Shown: piece after piece, positions 1-11,725 of the stretch | Layout: each line of letters opens with the position of its first letter | How positions within the stretch are numbered: position 1 is the stretch's first letter | Origin: Polytrichum commune | Lineage: Eukaryota; Streptophyta; Polytrichopsida; Polytrichales; Polytrichaceae | Assembly: GCA_950295325.1 (NCBI GenBank) | Contig: OX485805.1 | Coordinates: forward strand, 51,052,758-51,116,757 | DNA length: 64,000 nucleotides | Reading direction: 5' to 3' | Translations under genes and position numbers: made by a program | The notes under the pieces: generated by a model | What the model was told of the DNA's origin: nothing | Database searches by the model: none | What the model saw: the letters and a program-made list of their open reading frames with translations, nothing else

Positions 1-680
1 TGGTTTAATAAATTTTGATATTTTGGAGTCGCATATGAGAACTTTGTATGAATATGTCATTTGTTCATGTTTTAAGTATTGTTTATGTATTATACTTCTT
101 TAATATTTTTGTGCAACAATTAGTTTAAAAGCTCTTGCGTTCTATGATCCCAACATTTTTTTTAATGAACATTATAATGAAGGTGACTCCAAATGCAACT
201 AAATCTTTGCCAACTTTTGTTGATTATATTGGATCTTGGGGGTGATTTGATGGGAAACAACGTTTTTCAACATGTTTAAGTTGAATGATGGTATTATGAT
301 TTTTTTTTATACTTAGCATGGTGAACTCTCTCTCTCTCTCCAAAATTCTTTTATTTTGGTTTTGAGTTGATTATGACAAATATTTTTAGCATGTGTGACT
401 TGATTTCAATGTTGTGGAATGCCTATGATCCTTCTTTGATAGTTTCAAGGATGTTTAAAATACCATAATTGACATGGGACCAGAGAAGTTAGATGTGATT
501 GAATAGTGAATCTACTAGGGACTAAATGGTAGCCAATCAATTTTACAAGAGGCCCACATATTTATTTTTCCAAGTGTGTTTCAAGTGGTTGACTCTGCTA
601 CGGGTCACTCCTTATATATTATGGTATTTTCCAATTGTCGAAGTCAATCTGTATAAAGATGGAGAGATCCAACCTATAGA
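1..680. other. AT-rich, no feature recognised
   Basis: A short CT run near 328-341 and a 63-codon frame at 526-717 that runs into the TIR element; nothing looks coding. Confidence 0.5.
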
Positions 681-1216
681 CTACACATTTTATGTAATTT
701 TAGTGTCATATGCGTAATATTGTCACCTACCCTATTTTGAGTCATATGCTAGGTTACATTAATGATCAATAACTTCATCATTAGTGCCACCTCATAACAC
801 TTGGTGTTCAAGTGTCCTTACTAATATCTTAGCATGAATATGTTCCATAGTGTTATGAAGTTTATGCCTATGCTACACAATGGTCTACAAGTTGACTAAA
901 GTGTACACAAATGACACTTGGCATTAGTATGCTCACGAATATCTTGCTCTTGCATATTAAAATTTGTACAACATGACACTTGCCATTAGTATGCTCAATA
1001 ATATCCTCCCCTTGCATACTAAATCGTAAAACTATCATCTCAAGTATCCCAATTTGCTATGTTAATTATCGTAATGTAAATGATTTTTCACTTAAACAAG
1101 TTACTTATGTTGATGAATAATATCATAATGTGAATTACCAAACATGACACTTTGAGACCTCTAGACATCTACATCACAAATAGTGTACATGACACTAGAT
1201 ACCATAAACGGTGTAG
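681..1216 (+). mobile_element. TIR element, GTATTTAGTGTC family, copy A
   Basis: The left end CTACACATTTTATG runs into TTTAGTGTCA, and the right end reads GACACTAGATACC...GGTGTAG, the reverse complement of the family start. The interior is shared with the copies at 3703-6025, 17089-17628 and 53704-54085: for example ATGATCAAC-AACTTCATCATTAG, TGCCTATG-TACACAATGG and GACACTTTGAGACCTCTAG. It is non-coding and about 536 bp, so it looks like a non-autonomous DNA transposon. I could not define a target duplication. Confidence 0.65.
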
Positions 1217-2285
1217 TTGGTTGCATCTCACCTTCCCAATGGATGAGGATACCTAGACACCACAAAGATGTAGGCAAGCTAGCCAAGTGATGATTGGCTT
1301 GGCAATCTATGGTTGTTATTCCACAACAATTTTGAATACTAGAATTGAAGTCATGAATCTTCAAACACATGGAAGAGTATGTTGCTTATGTTGATGAATA
1401 GTGTTCCCGAGATGTGTGATTGATTCATCCCAATTTAATCTTAGGAGACTAATTTGAGATTTATTTTGCTAATATTGGGATTATATTTTTGAAAAAATGG
1501 TTTCAAATTCTAAGAAGGTCCCATCATTGTCAGCTTCAACTTTCATGGTTGCCATAAATTCTTGGTCACATGCATGATGTACAACTAGGTATCGTAGATT
1601 TTGGGAAGGGTGCAAGTGTGGTCAGCTGGACCACAAAGTCTACACTATGATAAAAGGCTCAAAGATGCACACTATATTTTATTAATATGGGATTTTCCTT
1701 TAAATAAATAGAAACATGTTTTTTTCAATTTTCAAATAAATTTTATGGGAAAAATTATTCAAAAAAATTATACACATATTTTTAAAGATGGTAAAAGTAG
1801 CTTAAATTGAAAATTGATGTGCGTCAGGTCAAGAACTCCGCACAAAATAGGCTTAGAATACATTAAAATTTTTATTTCCTTGCATTACATTTTTTAATAC
1901 AACCCTCGGACTCAAGAAATATTTAATAATTAAACAACCAAAATATTTAAGGCCATGAAATTTGCTTCCAGAACCAAATATGGTGAATCATTTGGGAAAC
2001 ACATTTCTAATGATATGTTTTGAAGACTTCATTTTCCTACTCTACATTTGAGTATTTGTAACCATAATAAAGGGTTTCATTTTGGTTATATTTCAACTTT
2101 ACCATATTTGACCAACATATTGATCCAGTTGACCATGCTTGCACCCGGAACACAAACAAAATTTACTGACCATTTTACTAACTATTCAACAAATCTTCTT
2201 AAGTTTGCCTAACTAGAAATTGTGGACATGGTTGTGAAAGATGAGGTAAGGAATAGCCGCCTCGTGCTAGTTGGTATCGTATATA

Positions 2286-2307
2286 CCCCCCCCCCCCCCC
2301 CCCCCCC
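2286..2307 (+). repeat. Poly-C run, 22 bp
   Basis: C22 following GGTATCGTATATAC. Other long G or C runs: 2881-2892, 13798-13809, 25136-25146, 40657-40668, 50851-50863. Confidence 0.9.
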
Positions 2308-2420
2308 AACCCCGCATTTTCCCGAGTTCTTACTTAAGTAACACACTCGACAGCAAGCTAGGCCCCCACGACACCACACGATCTCTTGGTTCTTCTTTCA
2401 CCAACCTCATCATGAACATG
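2305..2420 (+). repeat. Segment duplicated at 18735-18875
   Basis: Partner of the segment at 18.7 kb; shares CTTACTTAAGTAACACACTC. It directly follows a 22-bp poly-C run at 2286-2307. Confidence 0.6.
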
Positions 2421-3826
2421 TAATTGTTTCTAACAACATCCCCCACCTCAAGCAATCTAGCTTTGTGCCACATGTCCCCACCAACTCTACCCCACAACCA
2501 CCCGAATCACCAATTCATAGTATTTTCCTTTTAAAACAACTTCCCAAGGACATGGATGACTTTAGGGCCACTTTACACTCAAGCTTGAGGGCCCTTTACC
2601 CGTGAATGGCAAAAATATGTGATTGGTTGAGAAGCCAGAGACGGTCCAAGTGGACCTTCTACTAGATCTTGAAGGCCTGAGGACCAAAGGAAATTGAATG
2701 GATGGAAATTCTGCATGGCAACAAGTGGGTGAGTTTTTCATGGTCTACCGGATGTTGCATTAGGTTTATCAAAAAGACTTGGGTCTAACGCAAGACAAGG
2801 GGTTGTGGCAATCAATTAAATGGTCAATGGTTCTTATAAATATTGTATTATCATGGTGGGGACCCGATTCTAAACATACTGGGGGGGGGGGGGCAAGCTT
2901 AAGGTACCGAGGCCTTAAAGAATCACTTAAGAAACTTTTTCTATTTCAGGAAATTTCATTAACTAGGAGATTTTTTTCAAAACAATCCGTAGATTAGCGA
3001 ATCTATACAAAGTCTACAATTTAAAAAAAAAAATCATATGCAATCTAGAGAAATTCTCAAAGTTGTTTTAAGTAAGGAGTTTCTACTGTCAACTAGAGGG
3101 GTCTATTGATTTTAAATTGCTAGGTGAATATCACAAAATTAGTCTTATTGTACATGAGGATCTTCTATTAAATGAAGATGTTGCCCCCTTTTTGTGGATC
3201 ACTTCTTACACCACCTCGTTGAGCAAATAGATCCCTGATAAGCCATTGTGATTAGCCAAAGTTCTTCCTCTTCTAAATTATTCTTGCATCCTTCTTACAC
3301 ATTTATTATGGATACCTGAAGTGGTGTTATTTTATACTTAATGCCACATACGATTAATCAATTCTAACAATTATTTACTTGATGGCCCCCATTACACTCA
3401 CTTGTTGACAACTTAAGGATTAAAAATAGGATTCACCAGAAGGAAGGTGACACTTTAAGGCCTCAGTACCTTATGCCATCAATGTTCTCAATGAGAGGGA
3501 TCGTTGCCTACAATCACGCCTCTTAGACATAGCCTAGTCAAGGTTCACCTAGCCCTAACCTTGGCAAGCGGGCCACTTAGTATTGCCAAAATAGAGTTAT
3601 GATGTGGGATATTTTAGTGGTTAAATTAATATTTTGTGTGTGTGGTGCCATTTTAAATGTGTAGTAGTTTTATATTAGTACAATGCTCTTCTAGTTCATG
3701 TACTACATTGTCTAAGATATTTAGTGTCACATGCATAATAGTGTCACTTAGTGGCATAGGCTAGGTTACTCTAATGATCAACAACTTCATCATTGGTGTT
3801 GCCTCATGACACTTGGTGTTCAAGTG

Positions 3827-5679
3827 CACTTTGTGAGCCCAAAATGGTGCCCACATGTGGTGATTAACTCTTCGAAACCAATTTTAGTTTGACTTTGATG
3901 TGTTATGATTATTCACAAAACATAAAAAGAGTGAAGTGTGGTTTGGATTTAAGTTTAGGCTTTAGAATGTGTTGGGTGGTTATTTCAAGGGTTAAGTTCA
4001 ATAGGATAATGCCTTGATTATGTGAGTAGGGGGTAAGGTGAAGCAAGGTGAGCTCCGCGGGTTAATTGCCCACTTTTGGATCCACCTTGTTAGTTTAGGA
4101 AGAAGGAAGCTTGGTGAATGGGGATTAGTCCCTACTTTAGAGGTGAAGGTTAAGGGATGGTGATTGGAGGTGCTAATCCTCTCACCCTATCCTCACCTCT
4201 CTCTCCCTCTCTCCCTCTCTCCCTCTTTGCTACTTAAGGTGTTTTCTCTCTCATTTACAACTCTCTCCATCAAGCGCTCTCAAGGGAGCAAGCTCTTAAG
4301 AGCTTGAGCCACGTGTGTGGGGCATTAGTTTTTAGTGAAGTTAATTAGTTAAGCTCTCTCTCTCTCTTGTGTGGGTGTGTGTGTGTGTGTGTTGTAGTGA
4401 GGTAGAGGAGATAGTGATTAGAGGGAGTTTAGAGGAGATAGTGATTAGAGTTAAGTTTAGATAAGATAGGGAGTGGAGGGAGCTAATCAGGTTAGCAGTT
4501 GGGTTAGAAGAATTCATGCTGGAGCTAACCCGGTATTGCAACTGGTCTTAGAAGAATTAAGGCCGGAGCTAACCCAGGCAACAACTGGGTTTAGAAGGAT
4601 TCGGGTTGGAGCTGACTCAAGCAGCAGCTGGGTTTAGAAGGATTCAGGCTAGAGCTGACCGGCAGCAGCGGGTCTTAGACGAATTAAAGCTGGGACTAAT
4701 CAGGCGGCAGCTGGGGCTTAGGAGAGTTAAGGCCGGAGCTGACCCAGGCAGCAGCGGGTCTTAGACGAATTAAAGCTGGGACTAATCAGGCAGCAGTTGG
4801 GTTTAGAAGGATTCAGGCTGGAGCTGACCCAAGCAACAACTGGGTTTAGAAAGATTCGGCTGGAGTTGACCGGCAGCAGCGGGTCTTAGACGAATTAAGT
4901 TGGGACTAATCAGGTTGGCAGCTGGGGCTTAGGAGAGTTAAGGCCGGAGCTGACCCAGGCAGCAGCTGGGTTTAAAAGGATTCAGGCTGGAGTTGACCGG
5001 CAGCAGCGGGTCTTAGATGAATTAAGGCGGGAGCTGACCCGGTTTAGCAGAGGGGGCTTAGGAGAATTAAGGCTGGAGCTGACCGGCAGCAGCTGGTCTT
5101 AGACGAATTAAAGCTGGGGCTAACCCGGTTTAGCAGGTGGGGCTTAAGGTTAAGGCTTTAATAAGTTAGGCTACTTTGGGGGTTGTAGTTAGGCTAATCC
5201 CTTGCGGGATTACTAGACCATACTAGATTCTTTCATGCCATCTTGGTTTTTAGGTAGAGTTGGATTCATTAGGAAAGTAGAAGTGTGTGTGACTTTTAAA
5301 TGTGTTGATGGTTACCCATTGAGGCAAGTGTTTTTAAACACTCGTACTCTTTGGTTGGAATATATTACGTGCACAAGTAATGGAGAATGTGGAGGATCCT
5401 AGCAAGGACAAGATAAAGGAAGTAAAGATAAAGAAGTCTAGAGGGATCTCTTTAAGGGCATGTGTGGCCAAGGCCGCGGGTTGGACCCTTGAGAAATCAA
5501 ATTCCACTACGAGCAACGATGCTCACAATAATAAAGCAAGTAAGTTAAGGTGAAGTTAGTACCTTGGACATGAGAGCCATATAGCAATTCACGTTATGGT
5601 ATTAGGAATTGAATGTGATTCTCAAAGCCATCACCCGGACTAGGACGCTAAAGGGTGGTGGATTTGGCCTCACACACTT
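3827..5679 (+). mobile_element. Solo LTR with 5-bp target duplication
   Basis: The element spans 3832-5674 (1843 bp), begins TGTGAGCCCAAAAT and ends ATTTGGCCTCACA, giving TG..CA ends and a short inverted terminal repeat. It is bounded by CACTT at 3827-3831 and 5675-5679. A 5-bp duplication, TG..CA ends and no coding sequence fit a solitary LTR left by recombination of an LTR retrotransposon. It has a CT-rich stretch (4195-4225), a short TG run and an internal 43-44-bp tandem array. A second family member lies at 8640-10192 in reverse. Confidence 0.75.
4480..5150 (+). repeat. 43-44-bp minisatellite inside the solo LTR
   Basis: About 15 degenerate copies of a 43-44-bp unit built around GGAGCTGACCCAGGCAGCAG and GGTTTAGAAGGATTCAGGCT. 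GGAGCT starts occur at 4521, 4565 and 4608. Alternating variants (TTAGACGAATTAAAGCTGGG versus TTAGAAGGATTCAGGCTGGA) suggest higher-order units. Confidence 0.85.
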
Positions 5680-6099
5680 ACTAATATCTTGGCATGAGAA
5701 TGGTCAGTAGTGTTAGGAGGTGTATGCCTATGTTACACAATGGTTTCCAAGTTAACTAAAGTGTACACAAATGACGTATGGCATTGATAAGCTCAAGAAC
5801 ATTCTCCTCTTGTATATTAAAACTTAAAAACAATCATCTTGAGTAGCTCAACATGCTAAGCTAAACATGATAAACATAAATGTTTTTTCACTTTCAATAT
5901 TTACTTATGTCAACAAATAATATCATATTGGCGATTTGTGGACATGACACTTTGAGACCTCTAGGCATTTAGTTTAGGCCGTTCGCAAATAGTGTGCTTG
6001 ACACTAAATACCATAAGTGGTATAGTTCTTGATTAGTTAAGAACCGGTTGGTTGGTACTACTCTTGGCTAAGAATTGGGAGGTTAAGCAGGCCAAGCAA

Positions 6100-6245
6100 T
6101 GACGGCTCAACCCTAGCTCTAACCCTTAAGATTGTTACCAACGGCAACCAAATCTTAGCTTTAACCCTTAAGGCTCTTAGCAGTATCAACCAATTTAGCC
6201 CTGAGTTCCCTTAAGGTTGCTATTTGCAGCCGAAACTTAGACCTA
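6100..6245 (+). repeat. Degenerate ~45-bp tandem repeat
   Basis: Three to four imperfect units carry CTAACCCTTAAG or CCCTTAAGG followed by a GCAACC/GCAGCC-type segment. It lies just outside the right end of the split TIR element. Confidence 0.4.
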
Positions 6246-8634
6246 ACCAATAGGGCTTGCTATTGGCCAAGAGGGACTAAAAGAGGGGTTGAAGGAGTTA
6301 GGTCGAGCAATGGTGGCCAAACCCTAGTCCTAACCCTTCAAGTTTGTCATGGGCCAAGAGGGACTAATGGAGGATACTTAAGGTAGGGTTGTTGGAGGTT
6401 AAATAGAGTATGAAAGGATTACCAATGCCATAAGGTTGAGATGTGACATTGTTTATTTTTAGGGCGTTCTTAAGCACTTCTCAATTTTTGGAATGCTTGA
6501 AGGTGATGAAATAACTTGGAATAGTGAGAGATGCAATAATTGTATCTTCTACATTTTATTTGTAAGGTGACAATGTTTGAGACTGGATATTTAGTAGAAT
6601 ATGCATAATTGAAGTACCATCTTGATGGGAGATTTTGAAGAGTTTTTCTTTGTGAAATACTTGACATGTATACAAATTTTTAGCTCATTATTCATTATGG
6701 AAACGGAGATGCGAAGCGTCGAGGAGGTGAGATCTAAAAACTATGGAAGCTAAGCGAGTCAACTATCACAACTTGATTCTTTTGCGATGTTTGTGTTTTT
6801 GATGATGTAATTTTGAGTGAATTTTTCAATCTATCTTATACTTATTCTGTTAAAATCTTGTGGCAAGGGGATGTAGACATGGAGATATATGTAACCGGTT
6901 CTTAATGTAGATTTTAAAGGATTGAATCCTAATTTGAGCAAACACACCACCATGGTGGTTGGAGTGAGTGTCATAGATTCATTGGGAGGGGAAACATCTA
7001 CACAACTTAAGAACTACAAATACAAAAAGTCTTCTTTTTTTTAGACATATAGCATGTACATTGGGTAGGCATGTGGGACATGTATCATGTAACATCCAAC
7101 CCTTTAACATTAGTAAATTGTATGACAACTCTTACAACTATTAAATATCTTTTTTTAATAAGAAAGAACATGAGGGTTCTTCAATAAATCAGTAGAAAAT
7201 ATGAACATTCACATTACATCAATGCCTTATGTTAAGAATCCACCACTTGACAAAAAGTATCCATCTATGGCAAGTGAGTTGCCCTTCTCATATGAACAAT
7301 CACATAAGTCGAAATCACCAACCCACCCATATGAGCATGTCACCCACCACCCATCCCACACTACACTGCGTTCTCTTAATTTACTTGGAAAAACTCCCAA
7401 CCCACCCATATGGCCCTAGCCGTGTGCACATGGAGGTGGCCTTCATCCATCCATATTACAAACAAACCCCTTGTTCCATTGACGATATATTAAAAATCTT
7501 CTAATTGCACTTGTAATTTGTCTTTGAATAACTCTTCTATGAACAAACCTTTTGAAAGGTTTGAATTTTTGCTACAAACCAAAAGACGTACCCTTCATAA
7601 TTCATCTTCTATTTTCACAATATTAAGGTGTCTTTACCTAAAACCATTACTTTGTACTGCATGCATACATTTGGTGTGAACCATCTGAATGGTTCACAAG
7701 TCATGATAAAACAATTATTGTGATATTTGGTGGTTTTTCAGTACTCCTAATATATATCCTATATGTTTTGTCAAAATTTCATTATTGAGGTATTTTAGTA
7801 GGATAATTAGTGGTCGGTTAGATATTTTACTTTGAGTTTGATTCTTTGTGTGATTTGCATAAGTTAGTGGTTTCTTGACGATTATTCTTAGTATTTTTCA
7901 TAATTTTATGTGAATTGGGTTAATCCTAGGTAGCCTCTAAGGGGGTCTTCAAAAGGTCTTTGACAGGGTCTTCAAAAGTCTTCATGACATTCACGTGAGA
8001 TGTTTACTGTTGATTGCGGTGCTTAGGTGCCCTATGTGCCTCCTTTATATACTCCTTAAAATCTAGGTATTTTTGAGATTTTCCAAATGTTAAATTTGAC
8101 CAAAATTAGTTAGGTGTCTATTTTTAGCTTGACTGCACAATATTTGATCTATATCTAGAATTCTATGAAACCGCAAATCTATAACAAAATTAGATACCTC
8201 TTCATATCCTTTTCCGTTGGTTGTTGGACATTCATCTATCCATTCATATCCTTTTTGGAGTGCCAAATTTCTTCTTGGTGATGGTGGGCCTCCTCCTCTT
8301 GGATCACTCATAATACAAACTCTTTGACTTGCGAAATTGTGTGAGGTGTGTGTTTTGGGTTCTCTCTAAAATTGAATTTTCAATTTGTTCCAAAAGAAGA
8401 AATTGTGTAAGGTGTGGGAGGTCTCTCCGCATGGTGCTCCATAAATCATGTGTATTTCTTCATTGCCTCATAGCAGTTTGTGGTATTCTTAGCTGGAAGA
8501 TTTTACAATGCTTGGTTGAATGAAATTGGCTACTTCTTTACCATCTCTTTGATTTGGTGGAAGGTGGAGTTTGGGTATGACCTCAAGGTTGGCAATTTTT
8601 GCAATGGTGTTTGGTTGTAGTAAGTTGAGTGGTG
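6246..8634. other. AT-rich intergenic DNA
   Basis: Mutually overlapping short frames at 7200-7500 come from a CAC/CCA-rich patch. No gene or repeat is recognised. Confidence 0.5.
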
Positions 8635-9282
8635 GTGGTTGTGAGGCCAAACCCACCACCCTTGAGCGTCCTAGTCCGGGTGGTGGTTTTGAGAATCACA
8701 TGTGTCATACCCAAACTCGTGGTAACATGGAATGTAACTCCCATCTCAATGAACTCCCAACTTACTTAGAATCATGATGTTTTATTGATGTTAGCCTCTT
8801 GAATAGGTAGAGCATTGGCCTTCTCAAGGGTCCACCCTGCGGCCTTGGCCACACATGCCCTTAAAAATATTCCTCTTGAAACCTTGGCCTTGGCCAATGT
8901 TTTCTCATCAGTGCTCTTCACCTCAGTGAGGCTATGGGTTGCCAACTCCATGATTCAATTAAGTTTCTAGTGTCTTAATTCCCAATTGTGAACCCAAGGA
9001 CATTCTCCTTGTGTGGGGCCAACAACCCAATCTCATGCTTCACATCCATATTAGCACATCAATTTACTCCATGATGAGAATACAAGTGTTGAAAAACACT
9101 TCTCTATCTTATCACTCTCATGTCATCCTCCTCACAAGTTCACTCCCAAGTCTCACTTCCCGCTATACGGGATTTCCTAACTATAACTCTAATCCTAACC
9201 CAGCTAACCTCTTAAATCCTAACCTATCTAGTTACTTAATTCCTAACCCAGCCCCTACTCTTTGATGCAGCCTTTACCCCAG

Positions 9283-9440
9283 CAGTCCCGGTCCAGTAGC
9301 CCCTTAGATTCAACCAGCAGCTAGCTGGGCTTGCCGAAACCACCCTCTGCAGTCTCGGTCCAGTAGCCCCTTAGACTCAACCAGCAGCCTGCTGGGCTTG
9401 CCGAAACCACCCTCTGCAGTCCCGGTCCAGTAGCTTTGCT
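9283..9440 (-). repeat. 67-bp tandem repeat inside the second solo LTR
   Basis: About 2.4 units with starts at 9283, 9350 and 9417. Each begins CAGTCYCGGTCCAGTAGC and contains TTGCCGAAACCACCCTCTG. It occupies the position where the sister LTR has its 43-44-bp array. Confidence 0.9.
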
Positions 9441-9739
9441 GCAGTCTCAGAACCCGAGAGTCGACTAAGCACCATAATTAAATGCCATGGCCGAAAATCA
9501 TAATTGGATGCTACAAATTAAATCTTATGAACTAAGTCCTATAAACTAAATACTACAAACTAAATATTATGAGCTAATCACTATAAAATGCCACTAATCC
9601 CAACACTATAACTAAGCACTATAAAACTAACCTCACAACCGGTTGGCACCGGTTTCCCCCCAAAGAAACTTGCACTTCCCCGTGCCTCCTTTCTAATCAC
9701 ACTCTTTTCCTCTAATTCTAAGAGCTCAAAAATCTTAGA

Positions 9740-9860
9740 GAGGAGAGGGAGAGAGAGAGAATGAGAGAGAGAATGATTTTGAAGAAGAGAGAAGAAAAGG
9801 TAAAGAGAGGGAACTTAAGGAGAAGAGAGGATAAGGGAGGAAGAGGAGAGAAAGGGCATC
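9740..9860. repeat. Purine-rich GA tract
   Basis: A run of GAGA repeats and AGGAGAGA-type sequence. This is the reverse complement of the pyrimidine-rich block in the sister LTR, probably near the LTR promoter. Confidence 0.6.
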
Positions 9861-10244
9861 CAATCACAACCCCTTAAACCTTCTCCCCCTTAGTAGGACC
9901 TCATCCTCTCCGCTAACCCTTCAACCCCTAAACCAACAAGAACACGTTCTAATTCAAACAATTAAATCAAAGGCACTTCCCCTTGCCTCATCAAGCACTA
10001 CTCCTCTAATCAAAACACTCCCTAATGTCACTAAGCTTCTAATTCACCACACAAAATGGCTTAAGGCCTAAACATAAATCCAGACCAAGCCTCACTTTTT
10101 TTATACTTTTGATTGTTTCAATAACACTCCAATTGCAATTCTAATTAAATTCTAAACATAAAACAAATATGAGCACTCATTTTGGGCTCATAGTGGCCGA
10201 TGAGTTTTGGGGTTCTAAGGATAAATTGTCCCACATAGAAAGGT

Positions 10245-11215
10245 GGGGGGCGTGTGTTGCACACCAGTCCATGAGGAGTGCTTGAAACACCATGCACACA
10301 AGGGGGACCCCGGAGTGACACCCAGGACTTGTGGCATCATTGGCGAAAGGGCTCAAGTGATCCTGATGTGGGTGAGGGCCCCAAGCATTGAGAACACCTC
10401 CCACCCACAGAGACTAGGAGTCACAAGGGTAAGTCCATGAGCTACGAGTAGGTTATGGTGTGTGGATTCTAGAATGCTCAAGAACACCTCGATTGGAGGT
10501 GTGAGCTAGGAGATATGGTAATTTGAGGGGGGGCGTTGTCTAGGGACAGCTTCATGAGACAACAATGATGAGGGAGTGGCGCTTGGGACTGCCAAGGTTA
10601 AAACATGCATAACGTTCTTAATACTTGCCCATATGGGGCAAGTGAAGAGTCCATCGGCATCCAAGCATAGAGCGGATTTCGATCGAGTGCACGTGGTTGT
10701 TTGTTAGATTCAGAGACAAGACGTGGAAGTTATGAAGGTTTGAAGTTGTTGGGGGACTGCACCTCCAATGGTTAAGGGAAAATGTCTACTTCACCCCAAC
10801 CCTTGTAGAGAGACAAAAGGTTACTTAACGGTGGGGTAGGGGCCCCGCCCAAAGTCCTAGTGACTTATATTGGTGAGGCGGCGTGGCCAACCGAACCCAC
10901 CCGAGGTTGAACGGCATGGCCTCCACGGGTGTTGGCCCAACGTGGGGGCATAGTTGCCTAATATGGTTTGGGTTGTTATAATGTTGCTCCGGCCACGTGA
11001 TGGTCTACTAAAGATGGGACTTCCATATATGAAAGTCCACATCTAACCATTGGCTACTTATTAAAGGGAGAGTCCCGAATGCATGATAGCAGGGTTGGTC
11101 ACCTACCTTTGAGCATGAAGGTCTGAGGTATTGGACGCTAACCTTTGCATTGGTGGAATGCAAAGGGTTAGCGCTTGTCACTCTTGCTTGTCACTCATAT
11201 AGCGGGGTGGAAGCA
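10245..11215 (+). mobile_element. ~0.95-kb dispersed repeat, copy I
   Basis: The whole stretch is the reverse complement of 14160-15085 with scattered mismatches and indels. Shared landmarks in order: GGGACCCCGGAGTGACACCC, AGACTAGGAGTCACAAGGG, CTCAAGAACACCTC, AGCTAGGAGATATGG, GACAAAAGGTT, CCAATGGCT-type sequence and GGAATGCAAAGGGTTA. Upstream is TGTCCCACATAGAAAGG, similar to a terminus common in plant LTR elements. No coding sequence is seen. It is probably an LTR or other non-coding transposon copy. Confidence 0.65.
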
Positions 11216-11329
11216 TCCATAAGTTGAAATTTGCATTCTTGACATTTCTAGTGAAATGTCCGTCCACATGTTAATGCCATATTTGACTTGCATTGATTAG
11301 TCTCATCTTGTAATAATTTCTTCAGAACC

Positions 11330-11725
11330 CAGATTCCAACACACTGGAGAGCTTCATCCAATATCTTATGGGAGTTCATCCATCGGAACTTATCCTAAAG
11401 TTTAAATACAATCTTCATCCAACTATAGTTTGGTTGTTTTCCATTCATTCAACTATTCAATGGCTTAAAAGCCCTCCGTTATAAATTTGTACTTTCATCC
11501 ATTCAAAGTGGTTTCTTCATTCAATATTCCAAAATTTTAATTATCTCTTTCATGGTCTAATCTTCATCCAGATTTCTCAAAAGTTTATCCATCTTCGAAG
11601 TTTATAATCCCATCCATACATGAAATTGTTTGCATCCAAAGTGCTTGAGAGGTTCATCCTACTCTATCTTTGAAAGTTCAATCACTTGAAGTAATAACTT
11701 CATTTCAAAGGTTTATCCATTTGTC
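11330..11725 (+). repeat. Field of scattered TTCATCCA motifs
   Basis: About ten TTCATCCA or near matches (TTTATCCAT, CCCATCCAT, GCATCCAAA) occur at irregular 20-80-bp spacing. There is no fixed period and no coding frame. Confidence 0.4.

Larger units (their letters stand above)
1217..3702. other. AT-rich intergenic DNA
   Basis: Apart from the poly-C run, the duplicated segment at 2305-2420, and a left-end relic of the GGGCCACTT MITE at about 2567-2620, nothing is recognised. Confidence 0.5.
3703..6025 (+). mobile_element. TIR element copy B, split by a solo LTR
   Basis: The two halves, 3703-3831 and 5680-6025, line up end to end with copy A. Removing the 1.84-kb insertion and one copy of its 5-bp duplication gives a continuous element of about 475 bp. 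The left end is CTACATTG...ATTTAGTGTCACATG and the right end GACACTAAATACC...GGTATAG. Confidence 0.7.
8635..10197 (-). mobile_element. Second solo LTR of the same family, reversed
   Basis: Element 8640-10192. Its plus-strand start TGTGAGGCCAAACCCACC followed by CTAGTCCGGGTG and TTTTGAGAATCAC is the reverse complement of the last 60 bp of the LTR at 3832-5674. Its plus-strand end CATTTTGGGCTCATA is the reverse complement of that LTR's start with one terminal change. Flanks GTGGT (8635-8639) and GTGGC (10193-10197) look like a 5-bp duplication with one mutation. It is about 290 bp shorter than the first copy. Confidence 0.7.
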
